From an uncultured Clostridia bacterium (GTDB taxonomy: Bacteria > Bacillota > Clostridia > Oscillospirales > Ruminococcaceae), in NCBI GenBank assembly GCA_945921515.1, contig CAMEKR010000008.1, positions 1 to 32,736 of the forward strand: a stretch of 32,736 nucleotides of DNA, given 5' to 3'. Every line of letters starts with the position of its first letter. The first letter of the stretch is position 1. Below are positions 6,880 to 15,602 of this stretch, one piece after another. A model generated the notes under the pieces. The model ran no database searches. It saw only the letters and a program-made list of their open reading frames with translations, and had not been told where the DNA came from. A program made the position numbers and the translations under genes.

Positions 6880-7758
6880 TTATTCGATATTCTGTATCTG
6901 CTCTCTTATCTTTTCTATCTCGCTCTTCATATCAACTACAAGCCTTGTTATGCGTATATCCGACGCCTTTGAGCCGATAGTATTGGTTTCCCTGTTGATC
7001 TCCTGTACAAGAAAATCAAGCTTTCTTCCTATCTCCTTGTCGCTGTCGAGCATATCACGAAGCTGTGCCAGATGCGAATGGAGTCTGACCGTCTCTTCGT
7101 CTACCGCCGTCTTTTCGGAGAAAATAGCCGCCTCGGTGATTATCCTCTGCTCGTCTATATCCGAAGAGCCGAGTATCTCTTTAAGCTTATCTTCAAGCTT
7201 CTTGCGATATGCGGCGGTACTTTCGGGAGAATATACTTCAACCTTGTTTACCATATCCTCAATTACTGCCGCCTTCTCAAGCACATCCGCCTTAAGTGCG
7301 GCGCCCTCAGTTTCACGCATTGTGATGAACTTGTCAAGAGCGGCGCTTGCTACGGATGAAATATCCTTCCACAGCTGTTCCTCGTCTGCTTCTTCCTTTA
7401 TTACTGTAAAAACATCGGGTATTCTGAAAAGGTCGGACGCAGAAAGGTCATCGGTTATGCCGAGATCGGGCACAATTTTGCGTATAGCCTCAATATACTG
7501 CGCCGCTACCTGCTCATTTACCGTTACCGAAGTGTCTCTTACATCTATATTGTACACAAGCAAAGAAAGCTCGACTTTGCCTCTTGTTATCCTCTCTTTG
7601 AGAAGTGATTTAAGCTGAGGCTCAAGGTACTGATAGCTTCTGGGAAGCTTTGAAGAAAACTCGAAAAACTTATGATTTACGCTTCTTATTTCGACAATAA
7701 TCTCCCTGCCGTTTATAACAGCCTGTTCTCTGCCGAAGCCTGTCATACTTCTTATCAT
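6880..7758 (-). CDS. yicC: YicC/YloC family endoribonuclease
   Basis: This 292-residue protein has the family N-terminus MIRSMTGFGRE and the signature VEIRSVNHKFFE at about residues 22-33. The C-terminal domain includes LDFLVQEINRETNTIGSKA at about 249-267, followed by a helical end. YicC proteins are RNA endonucleases; E. coli YicC promotes decay of the small RNA RyhB. The length is normal. An AAAGGAAA ribosome binding site precedes the ATG. It lies 17 bases after the PLP-enzyme gene, probably as last gene of that operon. In many Firmicutes this gene is followed by gmk and rpoZ, which are not here. Confidence 0.93.
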   Translation of the reverse strand: MIRSMTGFGREQAVINGREIIVEIRSVNHKFFEFSSKLPRSYQYLEPQLKSLLKERITRGKVELSLLVYNIDVRDTSVTVNEQVAAQYIEAIRKIVPDLGITDDLSASDLFRIPDVFTVIKEEADEEQLWKDISSVASAALDKFITMRETEGAALKADVLEKAAVIEDMVNKVEVYSPESTAAYRKKLEDKLKEILGSSDIDEQRIITEAAIFSEKTAVDEETVRLHSHLAQLRDMLDSDKEIGRKLDFLVQEINRETNTIGSKASDIRITRLVVDMKSEIEKIREQIQNIE

Positions 7759-7775
7759 ATTGATAGTTTCCTTTC

Positions 7776-9035
7776 TTATAGCTTAAGCTCGCCGTTTTCG
7801 AGCATTGACTGTGCGGCAAGCAATATTCCTGTTTTACCCGACGGGTAAGTGATTCCGCCCTGAAGCCATACCGCATACGGCTCTCTCAGCGGTGCGTCGG
7901 CTGACAGCTCTATGCTTGCGCCCATTGTAAACGCCCCTGCCGCCATAATGACCTTGCTGTCATAACCCGGCATATCCCACGGCTCAGGCGTTGCCATAGA
8001 ATCTACGGGCGAACCGTTCTGTATGCCCTTGCAAAAAGCACAGAGCGCATCGGGCGTTCCGAGCTTTATTGCCGCAATTATATCCGTTCTTTCGCTGTTA
8101 TAAGCAGGAAATGTTTCATATCCGAGAAGTGAGAAGAAGGCACAGGCAAACACCGATGTCTTTACGGCGCTCTCAACGACCTGAGGAGCAAGGAAAAAGC
8201 CGAGATACATTCCTCTGTTCTCGTCAAGCGAACAGCCGACCTCCTTGCCTGTTCCTACGGTAGTAAGTCTGTAACTGCAAAGCTCAACAAGATCTTTTCT
8301 GCCTGCGATATATCCGCCGGTACGGGCGATAGCACCGCCGGGGTTCTTGATAAGACTGCCGATTATAAGGTCTGCTCCGACTTCGGTCGGTTCACGCTTT
8401 TCCACAAACTCGCCGTAGCAGTTGTCTACCATTACTATGGCTTCGGTATTCACGCTTCTTACAGCGTTTATTATTTCTCCTATTTTTGCAACGGATAAGG
8501 ATTCTCTCAGCGAGTATCCTCTTGAACGCTGTATATAAGCCACTTTACAGCCTTTTGCGCAGGCTGTCTTTATTCCTTCAAAATCGGGTGTTCCGTCGGG
8601 GAGAAGGTCTACCTGTGCATATTTCACTCCGAATTCCTTAAGCGAGCCGCCGTGTTCTCCGCCGATCACCTCCGACAAGGTGTCGTAAGGTGCGCCGGTA
8701 AGACAAAGGAGCGTATCTCCCGGTCTTAAAACGCCGAACAAAGCGGTAGACAGCGCATGAGTACCGTTTACGAAGCTGTGGCGCACAAGAGCGTCCTCTG
8801 CACCGAAGACCTCAGCGTATACCGCGTCAAGCTTATCCCTGCCGTCATCGTTGTAGCCGTAGCCGATAGTACCCTTGAGGTGCATCTCGCTTACTCTGTT
8901 GTTTATGTAGGCAGAAAGCACCTTGTTGCCGTTATACTCGGCTATTTCGCTTATTTTTGCAAACTGCTCGTTAGCAAGTGCTTCTGCCTGCTTTGCCTTT
9001 TCAAGCAGTCTTTTATCAATGTTAAAAAAGTCCAT
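7776..9035 (-). CDS. PLP-dependent enzyme, methionine gamma-lyase/aluminium-resistance family
   Basis: This 419-residue protein belongs to the fold-type I PLP enzymes once named aluminium resistance proteins and now often annotated as methionine gamma-lyase family. The start MDFFNIDKRLLEKAKQAE and the glycine-rich YGYNDDGRDKLDAVYAEVFGAEDALVR are typical. VMVDNCYGEF provides the cofactor-binding Asp, and the PLP lysine is expected in GSLIKNPGG. The true substrate of this family is not settled; C-S lyase activity is inferred from the fold. It is encoded 3 bases after a GNAT gene and 17 bases before yicC. Confidence 0.88.
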   Translation of the reverse strand: MDFFNIDKRLLEKAKQAEALANEQFAKISEIAEYNGNKVLSAYINNRVSEMHLKGTIGYGYNDDGRDKLDAVYAEVFGAEDALVRHSFVNGTHALSTALFGVLRPGDTLLCLTGAPYDTLSEVIGGEHGGSLKEFGVKYAQVDLLPDGTPDFEGIKTACAKGCKVAYIQRSRGYSLRESLSVAKIGEIINAVRSVNTEAIVMVDNCYGEFVEKREPTEVGADLIIGSLIKNPGGAIARTGGYIAGRKDLVELCSYRLTTVGTGKEVGCSLDENRGMYLGFFLAPQVVESAVKTSVFACAFFSLLGYETFPAYNSERTDIIAAIKLGTPDALCAFCKGIQNGSPVDSMATPEPWDMPGYDSKVIMAAGAFTMGASIELSADAPLREPYAVWLQGGITYPSGKTGILLAAQSMLENGELKL

Positions 9036-9038
9036 ATC

Positions 9039-9752
9039 TTACCTTCTTATTTCATAGTATATCTGTATTTTTTCAAAACCGATTTTCCAATAAAAACCAC
9101 ATATTTCGTCACGGCACAGCACAACGGCATTTTCATATTCATCAGCCGAGATATTCGCTAATCCTCTTACTACAGCCTCGCCGAAGCCTTTTTTCTGCAT
9201 ATCTTTCCTTACTGCTATATGCGACAGATAGCAGTTATTTGCGTATCCGTATAGCATTATGCCGCAGGCGGCAGGAGCTTCGTCATAAGTCGCAAGTGCC
9301 ATCTTGCTAACACCGTGTCTTATCATATGGCAAGTATCCGTGTACCAACTGTCAAAATGTTCGTCAGACAGATCAAACCCGCTTTTCAGTATGCCGAACA
9401 CGGTTTTATAGTCTTCGGTGAGCTTTGCCGAACCGCACTTTGCTATATCCTTTGTGCGTGCGGTCATAAGGAAGAGTTCTTCTGCGGTATCACCGAGATT
9501 GATATTAGTCAGTATCGCATTGCATCCAAGCGTTTCTCCGAAGCATATAAGCGAATCGCTGTCGCCGAAGCTTTCACTGCAGTACGCATAAAGCTCACCG
9601 CCGTAATACATCGCCAACATTCCGTCACCCTCGTAAAATGTGCAGAAGTCATAACCGGTGCCGTAAGCCTCATAATACGCATATATCCGCCCGACAATCA
9701 CATCGGATAACGGATAATCGGGCGGCAATGAGCCGTATATTCGTTTTATCAT
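9039..9752 (-). CDS. GNAT family N-acetyltransferase
   Basis: This 237-residue protein has a C-terminal GNAT domain (about residues 100-237) with the acetyl-CoA motif SHIAVRKDMQKKGFGEAVVRGL, containing the Q-x-x-G-x-G/A loop as QKKGFGEA. It ends with the usual YWKIGFEKIQIYYEI strand. The first 100 residues form an extra poorly conserved domain (AMYYGGELYAYC). The acceptor is unknown. The ATG overlaps the stop of the upstream M42 peptidase gene by 4 bases (ATGA), so translation is coupled. The context with two peptidases suggests an amino acid or peptide acceptor, but this is speculative. Confidence 0.85.
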   Translation of the reverse strand: MIKRIYGSLPPDYPLSDVIVGRIYAYYEAYGTGYDFCTFYEGDGMLAMYYGGELYAYCSESFGDSDSLICFGETLGCNAILTNINLGDTAEELFLMTARTKDIAKCGSAKLTEDYKTVFGILKSGFDLSDEHFDSWYTDTCHMIRHGVSKMALATYDEAPAACGIMLYGYANNCYLSHIAVRKDMQKKGFGEAVVRGLANISADEYENAVVLCRDEICGFYWKIGFEKIQIYYEIRR

Positions 9753-10777
9753 GATTTTTCACATAGTGCAAGATACATTTCGTATGCAAGCTTTGCCGTG
9801 CTTTCTGCGTCGCTCTTCTTTATCGTACAGGACGGTGAGTGCAGATATCTGCACGGTACGGAAAGCGCAACCGTTCTTATACCGCCTACGGAAGTATGGA
9901 TAGCTCCGCTGTCGTTCCCTCCTGCAACAAGAGTCTTTGTCTGACACGGGATATCCGACTTGCTTGCTAAATCAAATCCAAGGCGGTACAGCTCTCTGTC
10001 ATAGATAGTTCCTCTGTCCATATAGCTTATTACACAACCGCCGCCCAGCAAGCAAACCTTTTTTTCTCCGTCATTGCCCGAAAAATCGCAGGCGGTAGTA
10101 GTTTCAAGCACTATCGCATAATCGGGATGCACCGTGTATGCCGCTGTTTTTGCGCCTCTTGTGCCTATCTCCTCCTGCACGGTAAATACGCAGGTCACAT
10201 CGTAAGGAAGGGGCTTATTCAGCATATCTATCATTATAGCACAGCCTACCCTGTCATCGAGCGCTTTCTCACGAAGATATCCATCGCCGAGCTCGGTGTA
10301 GTTGCTCTCAAAATAAGCACAGTCGCCCAGCGACACATATTTCTCCGCCTCCGCTTTTGACAAAGCACCTATATCCATAGTAAGCGAATCGATTTTTACA
10401 GGCTTGCTCCGCTCCTCTTCGGACTGCTGATGAACAGCCTTTCCGCCGATAACGCCCACTGTACCGCCTGCAAAGTGAAGCTGTCTGCCTATAGCTACCT
10501 CGTGATTTATACCGCCGACTGCCGAGAGCTTCAGCAGACCGTCATCGGTAATATATGTCACAATAAAGCCTACCTCGTCCTGATGTGCGGCAAGCATTAC
10601 TTTATTCTTCGGCGTTTTTATGCCCTTTTTAAAGACGATGATGTTGCCAAGTGCGTCTACAGTTGCTTCGCAGTCATCCGGTAGCATTGACAGTATGATT
10701 TTTGTAACTGCCCTTTCATCACCGCTTGTGCCGTCTGCGGCACAGAGTTCTTTAATTATATTAAACAGCTCAGACAT
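9749..10777 (-). CDS. M42 family metallo-aminopeptidase (copy 1)
   Basis: This 342-residue M42 (TET-like) aminopeptidase trims N-terminal residues from peptides in the cytoplasm, usually as a dodecamer. Visible metal and catalytic motifs are AHQDEVG (His near 65), EKALDDRVGC, the catalytic pair in FTVQEEIGTRGAK, LETTTACD and RYLHSPSC. All expected ligands appear present. I chose the ATG at 10777 because AGGCGG lies 8 bases upstream; the frame extends to a GTG at 10786 that sits on that site. The start overlaps the stop of the second M42 gene by 8 bases. Specificity (glutamyl, lysyl or neutral residues) cannot be read safely. Confidence 0.92.
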   Translation of the reverse strand: MSELFNIIKELCAADGTSGDERAVTKIILSMLPDDCEATVDALGNIIVFKKGIKTPKNKVMLAAHQDEVGFIVTYITDDGLLKLSAVGGINHEVAIGRQLHFAGGTVGVIGGKAVHQQSEEERSKPVKIDSLTMDIGALSKAEAEKYVSLGDCAYFESNYTELGDGYLREKALDDRVGCAIMIDMLNKPLPYDVTCVFTVQEEIGTRGAKTAAYTVHPDYAIVLETTTACDFSGNDGEKKVCLLGGGCVISYMDRGTIYDRELYRLGFDLASKSDIPCQTKTLVAGGNDSGAIHTSVGGIRTVALSVPCRYLHSPSCTIKKSDAESTAKLAYEMYLALCEKS

Positions 10778-11798
10778 TATCGGCACCGCCTTTCATTGCA
10801 AATGCGGCGATAAGCCTTGACGTAGACATAACATCTTCGGTATCGATTATTTCTGCCGGAGTGTGCATAAATTTAAGCGGAATTGATAACGTACAAGCCT
10901 TTGCACCAGACTTGTTCACGCTTATCGTATCCGCATTTGTTCCTGTTTCTCCGCTCATTACTTCAAGCTGATACGGTATATCGTTTTCTTTTGCAAGGCA
11001 GATAAGACGCTCTGACAGCTCACGGGACAAAGACGGAGCAATTCCTATCATAACTCCCTTTGACATATCGGCGCACTTTGCTCTGTCGCTGTCGGGAGTT
11101 TTTGCAAAGCTTACATCCATCTCAAGCACATAATCGGGATCAAGATCGTATGCGGCTATCTTTGCGCCACGCTCGCCTGTTTCCTCCTGAACGGTAAACG
11201 AAACATCGATATCAAACGCAAGCTCCTTGCCGCTAAGCTTCTCAAGCGCACACAGTATTGAGGCAACGCCGCACCTATCGTCAAGCGCACCTGCACAGTA
11301 TCTTGTGCCTATCAAAGCCGTCGGCTCGCAGTCGAAGGTTATCCTGTCGCCAAGCGTTACTATCTTGCTGAGCTGCTCCTTAGTAAAGCCGGTATCTATA
11401 ACCATATCCTCTATTTTTACAGCGCTGTCGCCGCCCTTTACATGAGGCGGAAGCACAGAAACCGTACCTTTTATCTTTTCTTTGCCGTGAATCGTCACGC
11501 TCTGTGCGGCAAGCACACGCTTGTCCGGACCGCCGACAGCTCCGACCTTAATAAATCCTGCGTCATCGATATATGAAACGATAAGTCCGACTCTGTCAAT
11601 ATGGGCGTCAAGCAGCAGTTTGGGCTTTTTGCCGCTTTTTGCTATATGACCGATAACGCTTCCGAAATCGTCAATATAGCAGTCATCGGTATATTTGCGG
11701 AGCATTTCAAGTGCGGCTTGTGAAGCACTGCGCTCGTCGCCCGATACTCCGTCAACGCTGCAAAGGGTATACAGCATCTCATTTATATTCATCGTCAT
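10770..11798 (-). CDS. M42 family metallo-aminopeptidase (copy 2)
   Basis: This 342-residue M42 peptidase is a diverged paralogue of the gene that follows it. Motifs are DAHIDRVG, AGALDDRCG, FTVQEETGERGAK, LEMDVSFAK and LKFMHTPAE, covering the two-metal site and the catalytic Glu. The two copies are similar in motif layout but differ widely elsewhere, so they probably have different substrates or form mixed complexes. The ATG at 11798 is used; an ATG at 11792 is equally possible because the ribosome binding site is weak. It lies 15 bases after the LysR gene, which may control it. Confidence 0.92.
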   Translation of the reverse strand: MTMNINEMLYTLCSVDGVSGDERSASQAALEMLRKYTDDCYIDDFGSVIGHIAKSGKKPKLLLDAHIDRVGLIVSYIDDAGFIKVGAVGGPDKRVLAAQSVTIHGKEKIKGTVSVLPPHVKGGDSAVKIEDMVIDTGFTKEQLSKIVTLGDRITFDCEPTALIGTRYCAGALDDRCGVASILCALEKLSGKELAFDIDVSFTVQEETGERGAKIAAYDLDPDYVLEMDVSFAKTPDSDRAKCADMSKGVMIGIAPSLSRELSERLICLAKENDIPYQLEVMSGETGTNADTISVNKSGAKACTLSIPLKFMHTPAEIIDTEDVMSTSRLIAAFAMKGGADNV

Positions 11799-11813
11799 CT
11801 TTCTTTCACAGGC

Positions 11814-12761
11814 TTAGTACAAGCCGTCCATTTTTATCTTTTCCTTAACTCTCTCAAGTTCGGCTATAAACTGCTCGTCAAGCTTGCTTAAACTGTAGCC
11901 CTTGGGGAATATCAGGACATCCTTATTCACTTTATACGGCGCGTCGCATCTGAGCTGTACCATTCCGTGCTGTTCAAGACAGCTCTTAGGAACGGGAGAT
12001 ACCCACATATATGTGTTGTTGATATTTCCGAGCAGGTCAAACTGACTTCCTCTTTCATAAACATATATGCGCTTTTTGCGGTGCTCCGCTACGCTTGATT
12101 TTGACACTTTGGAAAATGACAGCGACGGTACGGAAAGGTCTCCGTGAACTATCTCGATATAATCTTCAAGATCGGAATATTTCACAACACCGTCGGGATT
12201 GTTCTTTGCAAGCGGACTGTCCTTGTTTACAAGCAGACGGTATTCAAACTCCCACAAAGGACGGTATTTAAGATTCTTACCGTCAAGCATGGCAAAATAC
12301 TGCTTTTCATGGATGTTCTGATATCTTATTATACCCAGCTTGAAGTCATAATTCAGGATGTTGTTGACAGCATCCATCGAGTTTGTTTCTTTGAAGTTTA
12401 TCGATATCTCCTTATCGGTATCAAGCAGGCTGACAAAATTCGAAAACGCCTTTGTGATATAGGTCGCTCTCGGAACGGATATACTGAAGCGTACACAGTC
12501 GTCTACCTTAGGCTTATACAGCGATACCATTTCGTCAAACTGTTCGAGTACGGCTCTTGCATAGCCTAAAAACTCGCCGCCCTTTTCGGTAGGTGCGACT
12601 CCCTTTGTAGTCCTTCTGAAGATAGTTATTCCTATCTCGTTTTCCAGCTCTTTTATAGCCTTGCTGAGATTAGGCTGCCCCATAAACAAATTGTTTGCTG
12701 CCTTTGTGATCGAACCCGTCTTTTCTATCTCGACCGCATACTTAAGATGCAGAAGATTCAT
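11814..12761 (-). CDS. LysR family transcriptional regulator
   Basis: This 315-residue LysR-type regulator has an N-terminal winged helix-turn-helix (residues 1-60; GSITKAANNLFMGQPNLSKAIKELENEIG) and a C-terminal periplasmic-binding-protein-like effector domain (about 90-300). The ligand is not identifiable. It lies 73 bases after the hydrogenase gene and 15 bases before the M42 pair, all on the same strand, so it may belong to either unit or link them. LysR genes are usually divergent from their targets, so this co-directional placement is not typical. Confidence 0.93.
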   Translation of the reverse strand: MNLLHLKYAVEIEKTGSITKAANNLFMGQPNLSKAIKELENEIGITIFRRTTKGVAPTEKGGEFLGYARAVLEQFDEMVSLYKPKVDDCVRFSISVPRATYITKAFSNFVSLLDTDKEISINFKETNSMDAVNNILNYDFKLGIIRYQNIHEKQYFAMLDGKNLKYRPLWEFEYRLLVNKDSPLAKNNPDGVVKYSDLEDYIEIVHGDLSVPSLSFSKVSKSSVAEHRKKRIYVYERGSQFDLLGNINNTYMWVSPVPKSCLEQHGMVQLRCDAPYKVNKDVLIFPKGYSLSKLDEQFIAELERVKEKIKMDGLY

Positions 12762-12834
12762 TAAAAGCCATATCCTTTCTTACAGAGGCAAATTCCTCTG
12801 ATTAATCATAACCCGTAAATGCTAAATCGTGCAG

Positions 12835-14322
12835 TTATTTCTGCACATTAGCGTCAATATCAGCAAATGTCTGGATAGCCTCTTTTATAGTCTTTTCGTG
12901 AGCCAGCATACCATACTTGTCAACTTCAGACTTGTTCTTTTCTCCGTGAGTAAGACAGCCTGCACCGCCTATACATCCGCCTATGCACGCCATACCTTCG
13001 ATAAAGTTATTAGGCAGAGCGTTCTTGGATGCACGCATAAGCGCACGCTTGCACTCTTCAATACCGTCGCAGGAAATGCCGTTAAGAACAAATTCTTCAT
13101 TGCCCTGTTCCTTAAGTGCTTCAGCTACCGCATCGGCGAGTCCTCCGCAGCGGGCAAATATTCTGCCGTAATATGAAGCGTTGTCAAGCGCAGTACCGTC
13201 AAGCTCAGCAAGCTCTATATCCTTGCTGTCAAATATAGCCTGAAGCTCTTCAAATGTCATCGCATAATCAACATAAGGCTTTACGGTATCCCACTTGACT
13301 TCCATTTTCTTTGCGGTGCAGGGACCTATGAACACTATCTTTGCTGTAGGATCGTTTTCCTTTATGTAGCGTGATATTTCCGCCATAGGCGAAAGATTGT
13401 GCGATATATTATCGTTAAGCGTCGGGAAGTATTGCTTGATATACATCACAAACGCAGGACAGCACGAGCTTGTAAGGAAGCCCTTTTCGGCAAGCTCCTG
13501 TGCCTCTTTGTATGCTACCATATCTGCACCCAGCGCCGCCTCTACAACGCTGTGGAAGCCGAGCATCTTTATGGCGGTAACCACCTGGTCGAGCTTTGCA
13601 TAGCTGAACTGGCTTGCTATAGAGGGTGCAACAACGGCATAAACCTTATAATTGCGGTTATTATCGCTTTTCTTCAGCATATCGATAATATCCACGATAT
13701 ATGACTTATCGCTGATAGCTCCGAAGGGGCAGGTATATACGCACGCACCGCAGGAAATACACTTGTCGTTATCGATATGTGCGGCGGCTGAGCTTGCGTC
13801 GTTAGCTCTTGAGATTGCACCTATCTTGCAGGCTCTCTCGCACGGACGCTTGAATTCAAGTATTGCTCCGTAAGGGCAAACCTTAGCACACTGACCGCAG
13901 TTTACGCACTTTGACTTGTCAATATGTGCCTTCTGGCGATCGTCAAAAGAGATAGCACCCATACGGCACACATCTTCACAGCGGTGAGCTATACAGCCTC
14001 TGCACGCCTCGGTGACATCATAACCGCCAACGGGGCACTCGTCGCAGGCGATATCTATTACTTCTATTACATTAGGGTTTTCGGGATCGCCGCCCATAGC
14101 GATCTTTATTCTTTCGGATACTATTGCTCTTTCTTTATAGATACAGCATCTCATGGTGGGCTTATCCTTGACGATGTTCTTTGCAACATCGTTGAAGAAG
14201 CTGAAAGAGTCAGCAGGCTTTTCCGTACCCTCGGTTGCCCATGCGTGTCTTGCAACCTCTCTTAACACCTTATACTTCAGATACTGCACCTTTGTGTCGA
14301 ATTTTTTCAGTTTCTTTTCCAT
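12835..14322 (-). CDS. [FeFe] hydrogenase, group B-like, monomeric
   Basis: This 495-residue iron hydrogenase has an N-terminal cysteine-rich region with several 4Fe-4S motifs (CDECP near 93, CRGC near 107, CVNCGQCAKVCP 139-150, CISCGACVYTCP 188-199). The H-cluster domain follows: L1 TSSCCPA (284-290), L2 GPCTAKK (333-339) and L3 GMACIGGC (443-450). All four H-cluster cysteines are present, as is the proton-transfer cysteine before the L1 ligand. The L2 and L3 wording (GPC instead of MPC, IGGCIGGAG) fits the group B class rather than group A. No NADH-binding partner is encoded nearby, so ferredoxin is the likely electron donor. It lies 92 bases after the phosphatase gene at the end of the rex cluster. 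The maturases HydE, HydF and HydG are not in this window. Confidence 0.9.
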   Translation of the reverse strand: MEKKLKKFDTKVQYLKYKVLREVARHAWATEGTEKPADSFSFFNDVAKNIVKDKPTMRCCIYKERAIVSERIKIAMGGDPENPNVIEVIDIACDECPVGGYDVTEACRGCIAHRCEDVCRMGAISFDDRQKAHIDKSKCVNCGQCAKVCPYGAILEFKRPCERACKIGAISRANDASSAAAHIDNDKCISCGACVYTCPFGAISDKSYIVDIIDMLKKSDNNRNYKVYAVVAPSIASQFSYAKLDQVVTAIKMLGFHSVVEAALGADMVAYKEAQELAEKGFLTSSCCPAFVMYIKQYFPTLNDNISHNLSPMAEISRYIKENDPTAKIVFIGPCTAKKMEVKWDTVKPYVDYAMTFEELQAIFDSKDIELAELDGTALDNASYYGRIFARCGGLADAVAEALKEQGNEEFVLNGISCDGIEECKRALMRASKNALPNNFIEGMACIGGCIGGAGCLTHGEKNKSEVDKYGMLAHEKTIKEAIQTFADIDANVQK

Positions 14323-14414
14323 AGTTCTCTTTTACGGCTCTTTGCCGCATACGCTCCTTTCGTTGTTACTTTTTCTTTTGTTCCGTCTGTTGTGCTTTTT
14401 TGATATCTCTTTTA

Positions 14415-15602
14415 TCAGAAATAGCTTACTTTTATCTTTTTGCCCATCGATTTAAGGCATTTGCTAAGCTCGTCTACAAGCTGCATTTTTATATTGAATG
14501 TGATAGGAAGATTCGGGTTCTGATGAGCCGCATTAACCGCCCTGCCGACATAGAAATTGATGTCGGTAGCGTCTTCAAACAGCATCCTCGCAATGCAAGA
14601 AGCACCGTCCTGCAAAATTGTCCAGTCGTCGTACAGCTTGTTCTCGCCGAGATAGTCCTTTGCGTAATCAAGCACTCTGCTTATCGTTACAACGCCCTCT
14701 GTTACAAGGTCAACGCCCTCGATAGTTGCCATCGGCGGTATATCGGGGCTGATATAATCAAGACAGGGTATTACAGGCTTGCCCAAAAACTGACCGGTCA
14801 GGGTGGATGTTGTGCCGCCGCAAACTATATGCTTTCCTTCTTTTGAGAAGAACAGCGTCAGCATCTTATTAAGGTCTTTGGGATCGGAGGGAGGACCTAT
14901 CATAAGGTTTACCTGCTCACGCTCACGAATCTTTATTACACCGACAGTAGTATCATCTCCCGGTGAGCCGCCGTACAGCCTTACGCACTCGTCAAGCAGT
15001 ATGGTAGCAAGCGCCTTTGCGGAGTATTCTCTGTCGTATACACCCTCCATAAATTCTATTATATTATCTCTCTGCCATCCAAAATTGAGCGATGAGCCGA
15101 CTCCGGCATAGATAGCGCCGTCGCTGGTAGTGATAAAGGTATCATCAAGCTTCAGCGGTATCTTTGAGTGATATATCGTCTTTCCGTCTATCTGATTTAT
15201 CGTTTTGGGATAATCGTAGTTCTTACCGTCACGCAGCATTATCACCTGCGGATTATCGTACTGAATTATCTCCGCCTCTTTGTTGTTTACCACTCTTATT
15301 ATTGTAAATGTAGAATATGCCACCTTTCGCACATCGCAGACGGGAAGAGTCGCCGCCATAGTAGCAACGCAGTCCTCAACGCTCATGCTGTTCGCCATCA
15401 TAGTGGATATTATCTTTGAAGTCAGAGTGGAAAGTATCGATGCCTTTACTCCGCTTCCAAGCCCGTCAGCAAGCACGAACACAATTGAGTTTTCGTCCTG
15501 TTCCACAAGCTCGACATGATCTCCGCATAGCTGTTCATCGTGCTTGTTTACGCTGAGATATCCGATATCGGTGCAGAAGCTGAACGCTTTACTGTTCATC
15601 AT
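14415..15602 (-). CDS. SpoIIE-type protein phosphatase in hydrogenase cluster
   Basis: This 395-residue protein has a PP2C/SpoIIE serine phosphatase domain at about residues 8-228. Metal-binding motifs are ADGLGSG (45-51), SDG (160-162) and GDDTT (215-219), so catalysis looks intact. A further 165-residue C-terminal domain (from about 232) is unfamiliar to me and contains GGTTSTL. There is no membrane segment, so it is not the sporulation SpoIIE. The ATG at 15602 (ATGATG) has AAGGAG 10 bases upstream and overlaps the sensory-hydrogenase stop by 14 bases, so the two are translationally coupled. Sensory hydrogenases and such phosphatases are known gene neighbours in Clostridia (compare the hfs operon of Thermoanaerobacterium), and probably signal in one pathway. 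No anti-sigma or STAS partner is visible here. Confidence 0.85.
   Translation of the reverse strand: MMNSKAFSFCTDIGYLSVNKHDEQLCGDHVELVEQDENSIVFVLADGLGSGVKASILSTLTSKIISTMMANSMSVEDCVATMAATLPVCDVRKVAYSTFTIIRVVNNKEAEIIQYDNPQVIMLRDGKNYDYPKTINQIDGKTIYHSKIPLKLDDTFITTSDGAIYAGVGSSLNFGWQRDNIIEFMEGVYDREYSAKALATILLDECVRLYGGSPGDDTTVGVIKIREREQVNLMIGPPSDPKDLNKMLTLFFSKEGKHIVCGGTTSTLTGQFLGKPVIPCLDYISPDIPPMATIEGVDLVTEGVVTISRVLDYAKDYLGENKLYDDWTILQDGASCIARMLFEDATDINFYVGRAVNAAHQNPNLPITFNIKMQLVDELSKCLKSMGKKIKVSYF

Noticed and set aside
12779-12800. Hairpin CAGAGG/CCTCTG between the hydrogenase and LysR genes
   Set aside because: It is only 6 bp with no T run, so a terminator is not supported; transcription may continue into lysR.
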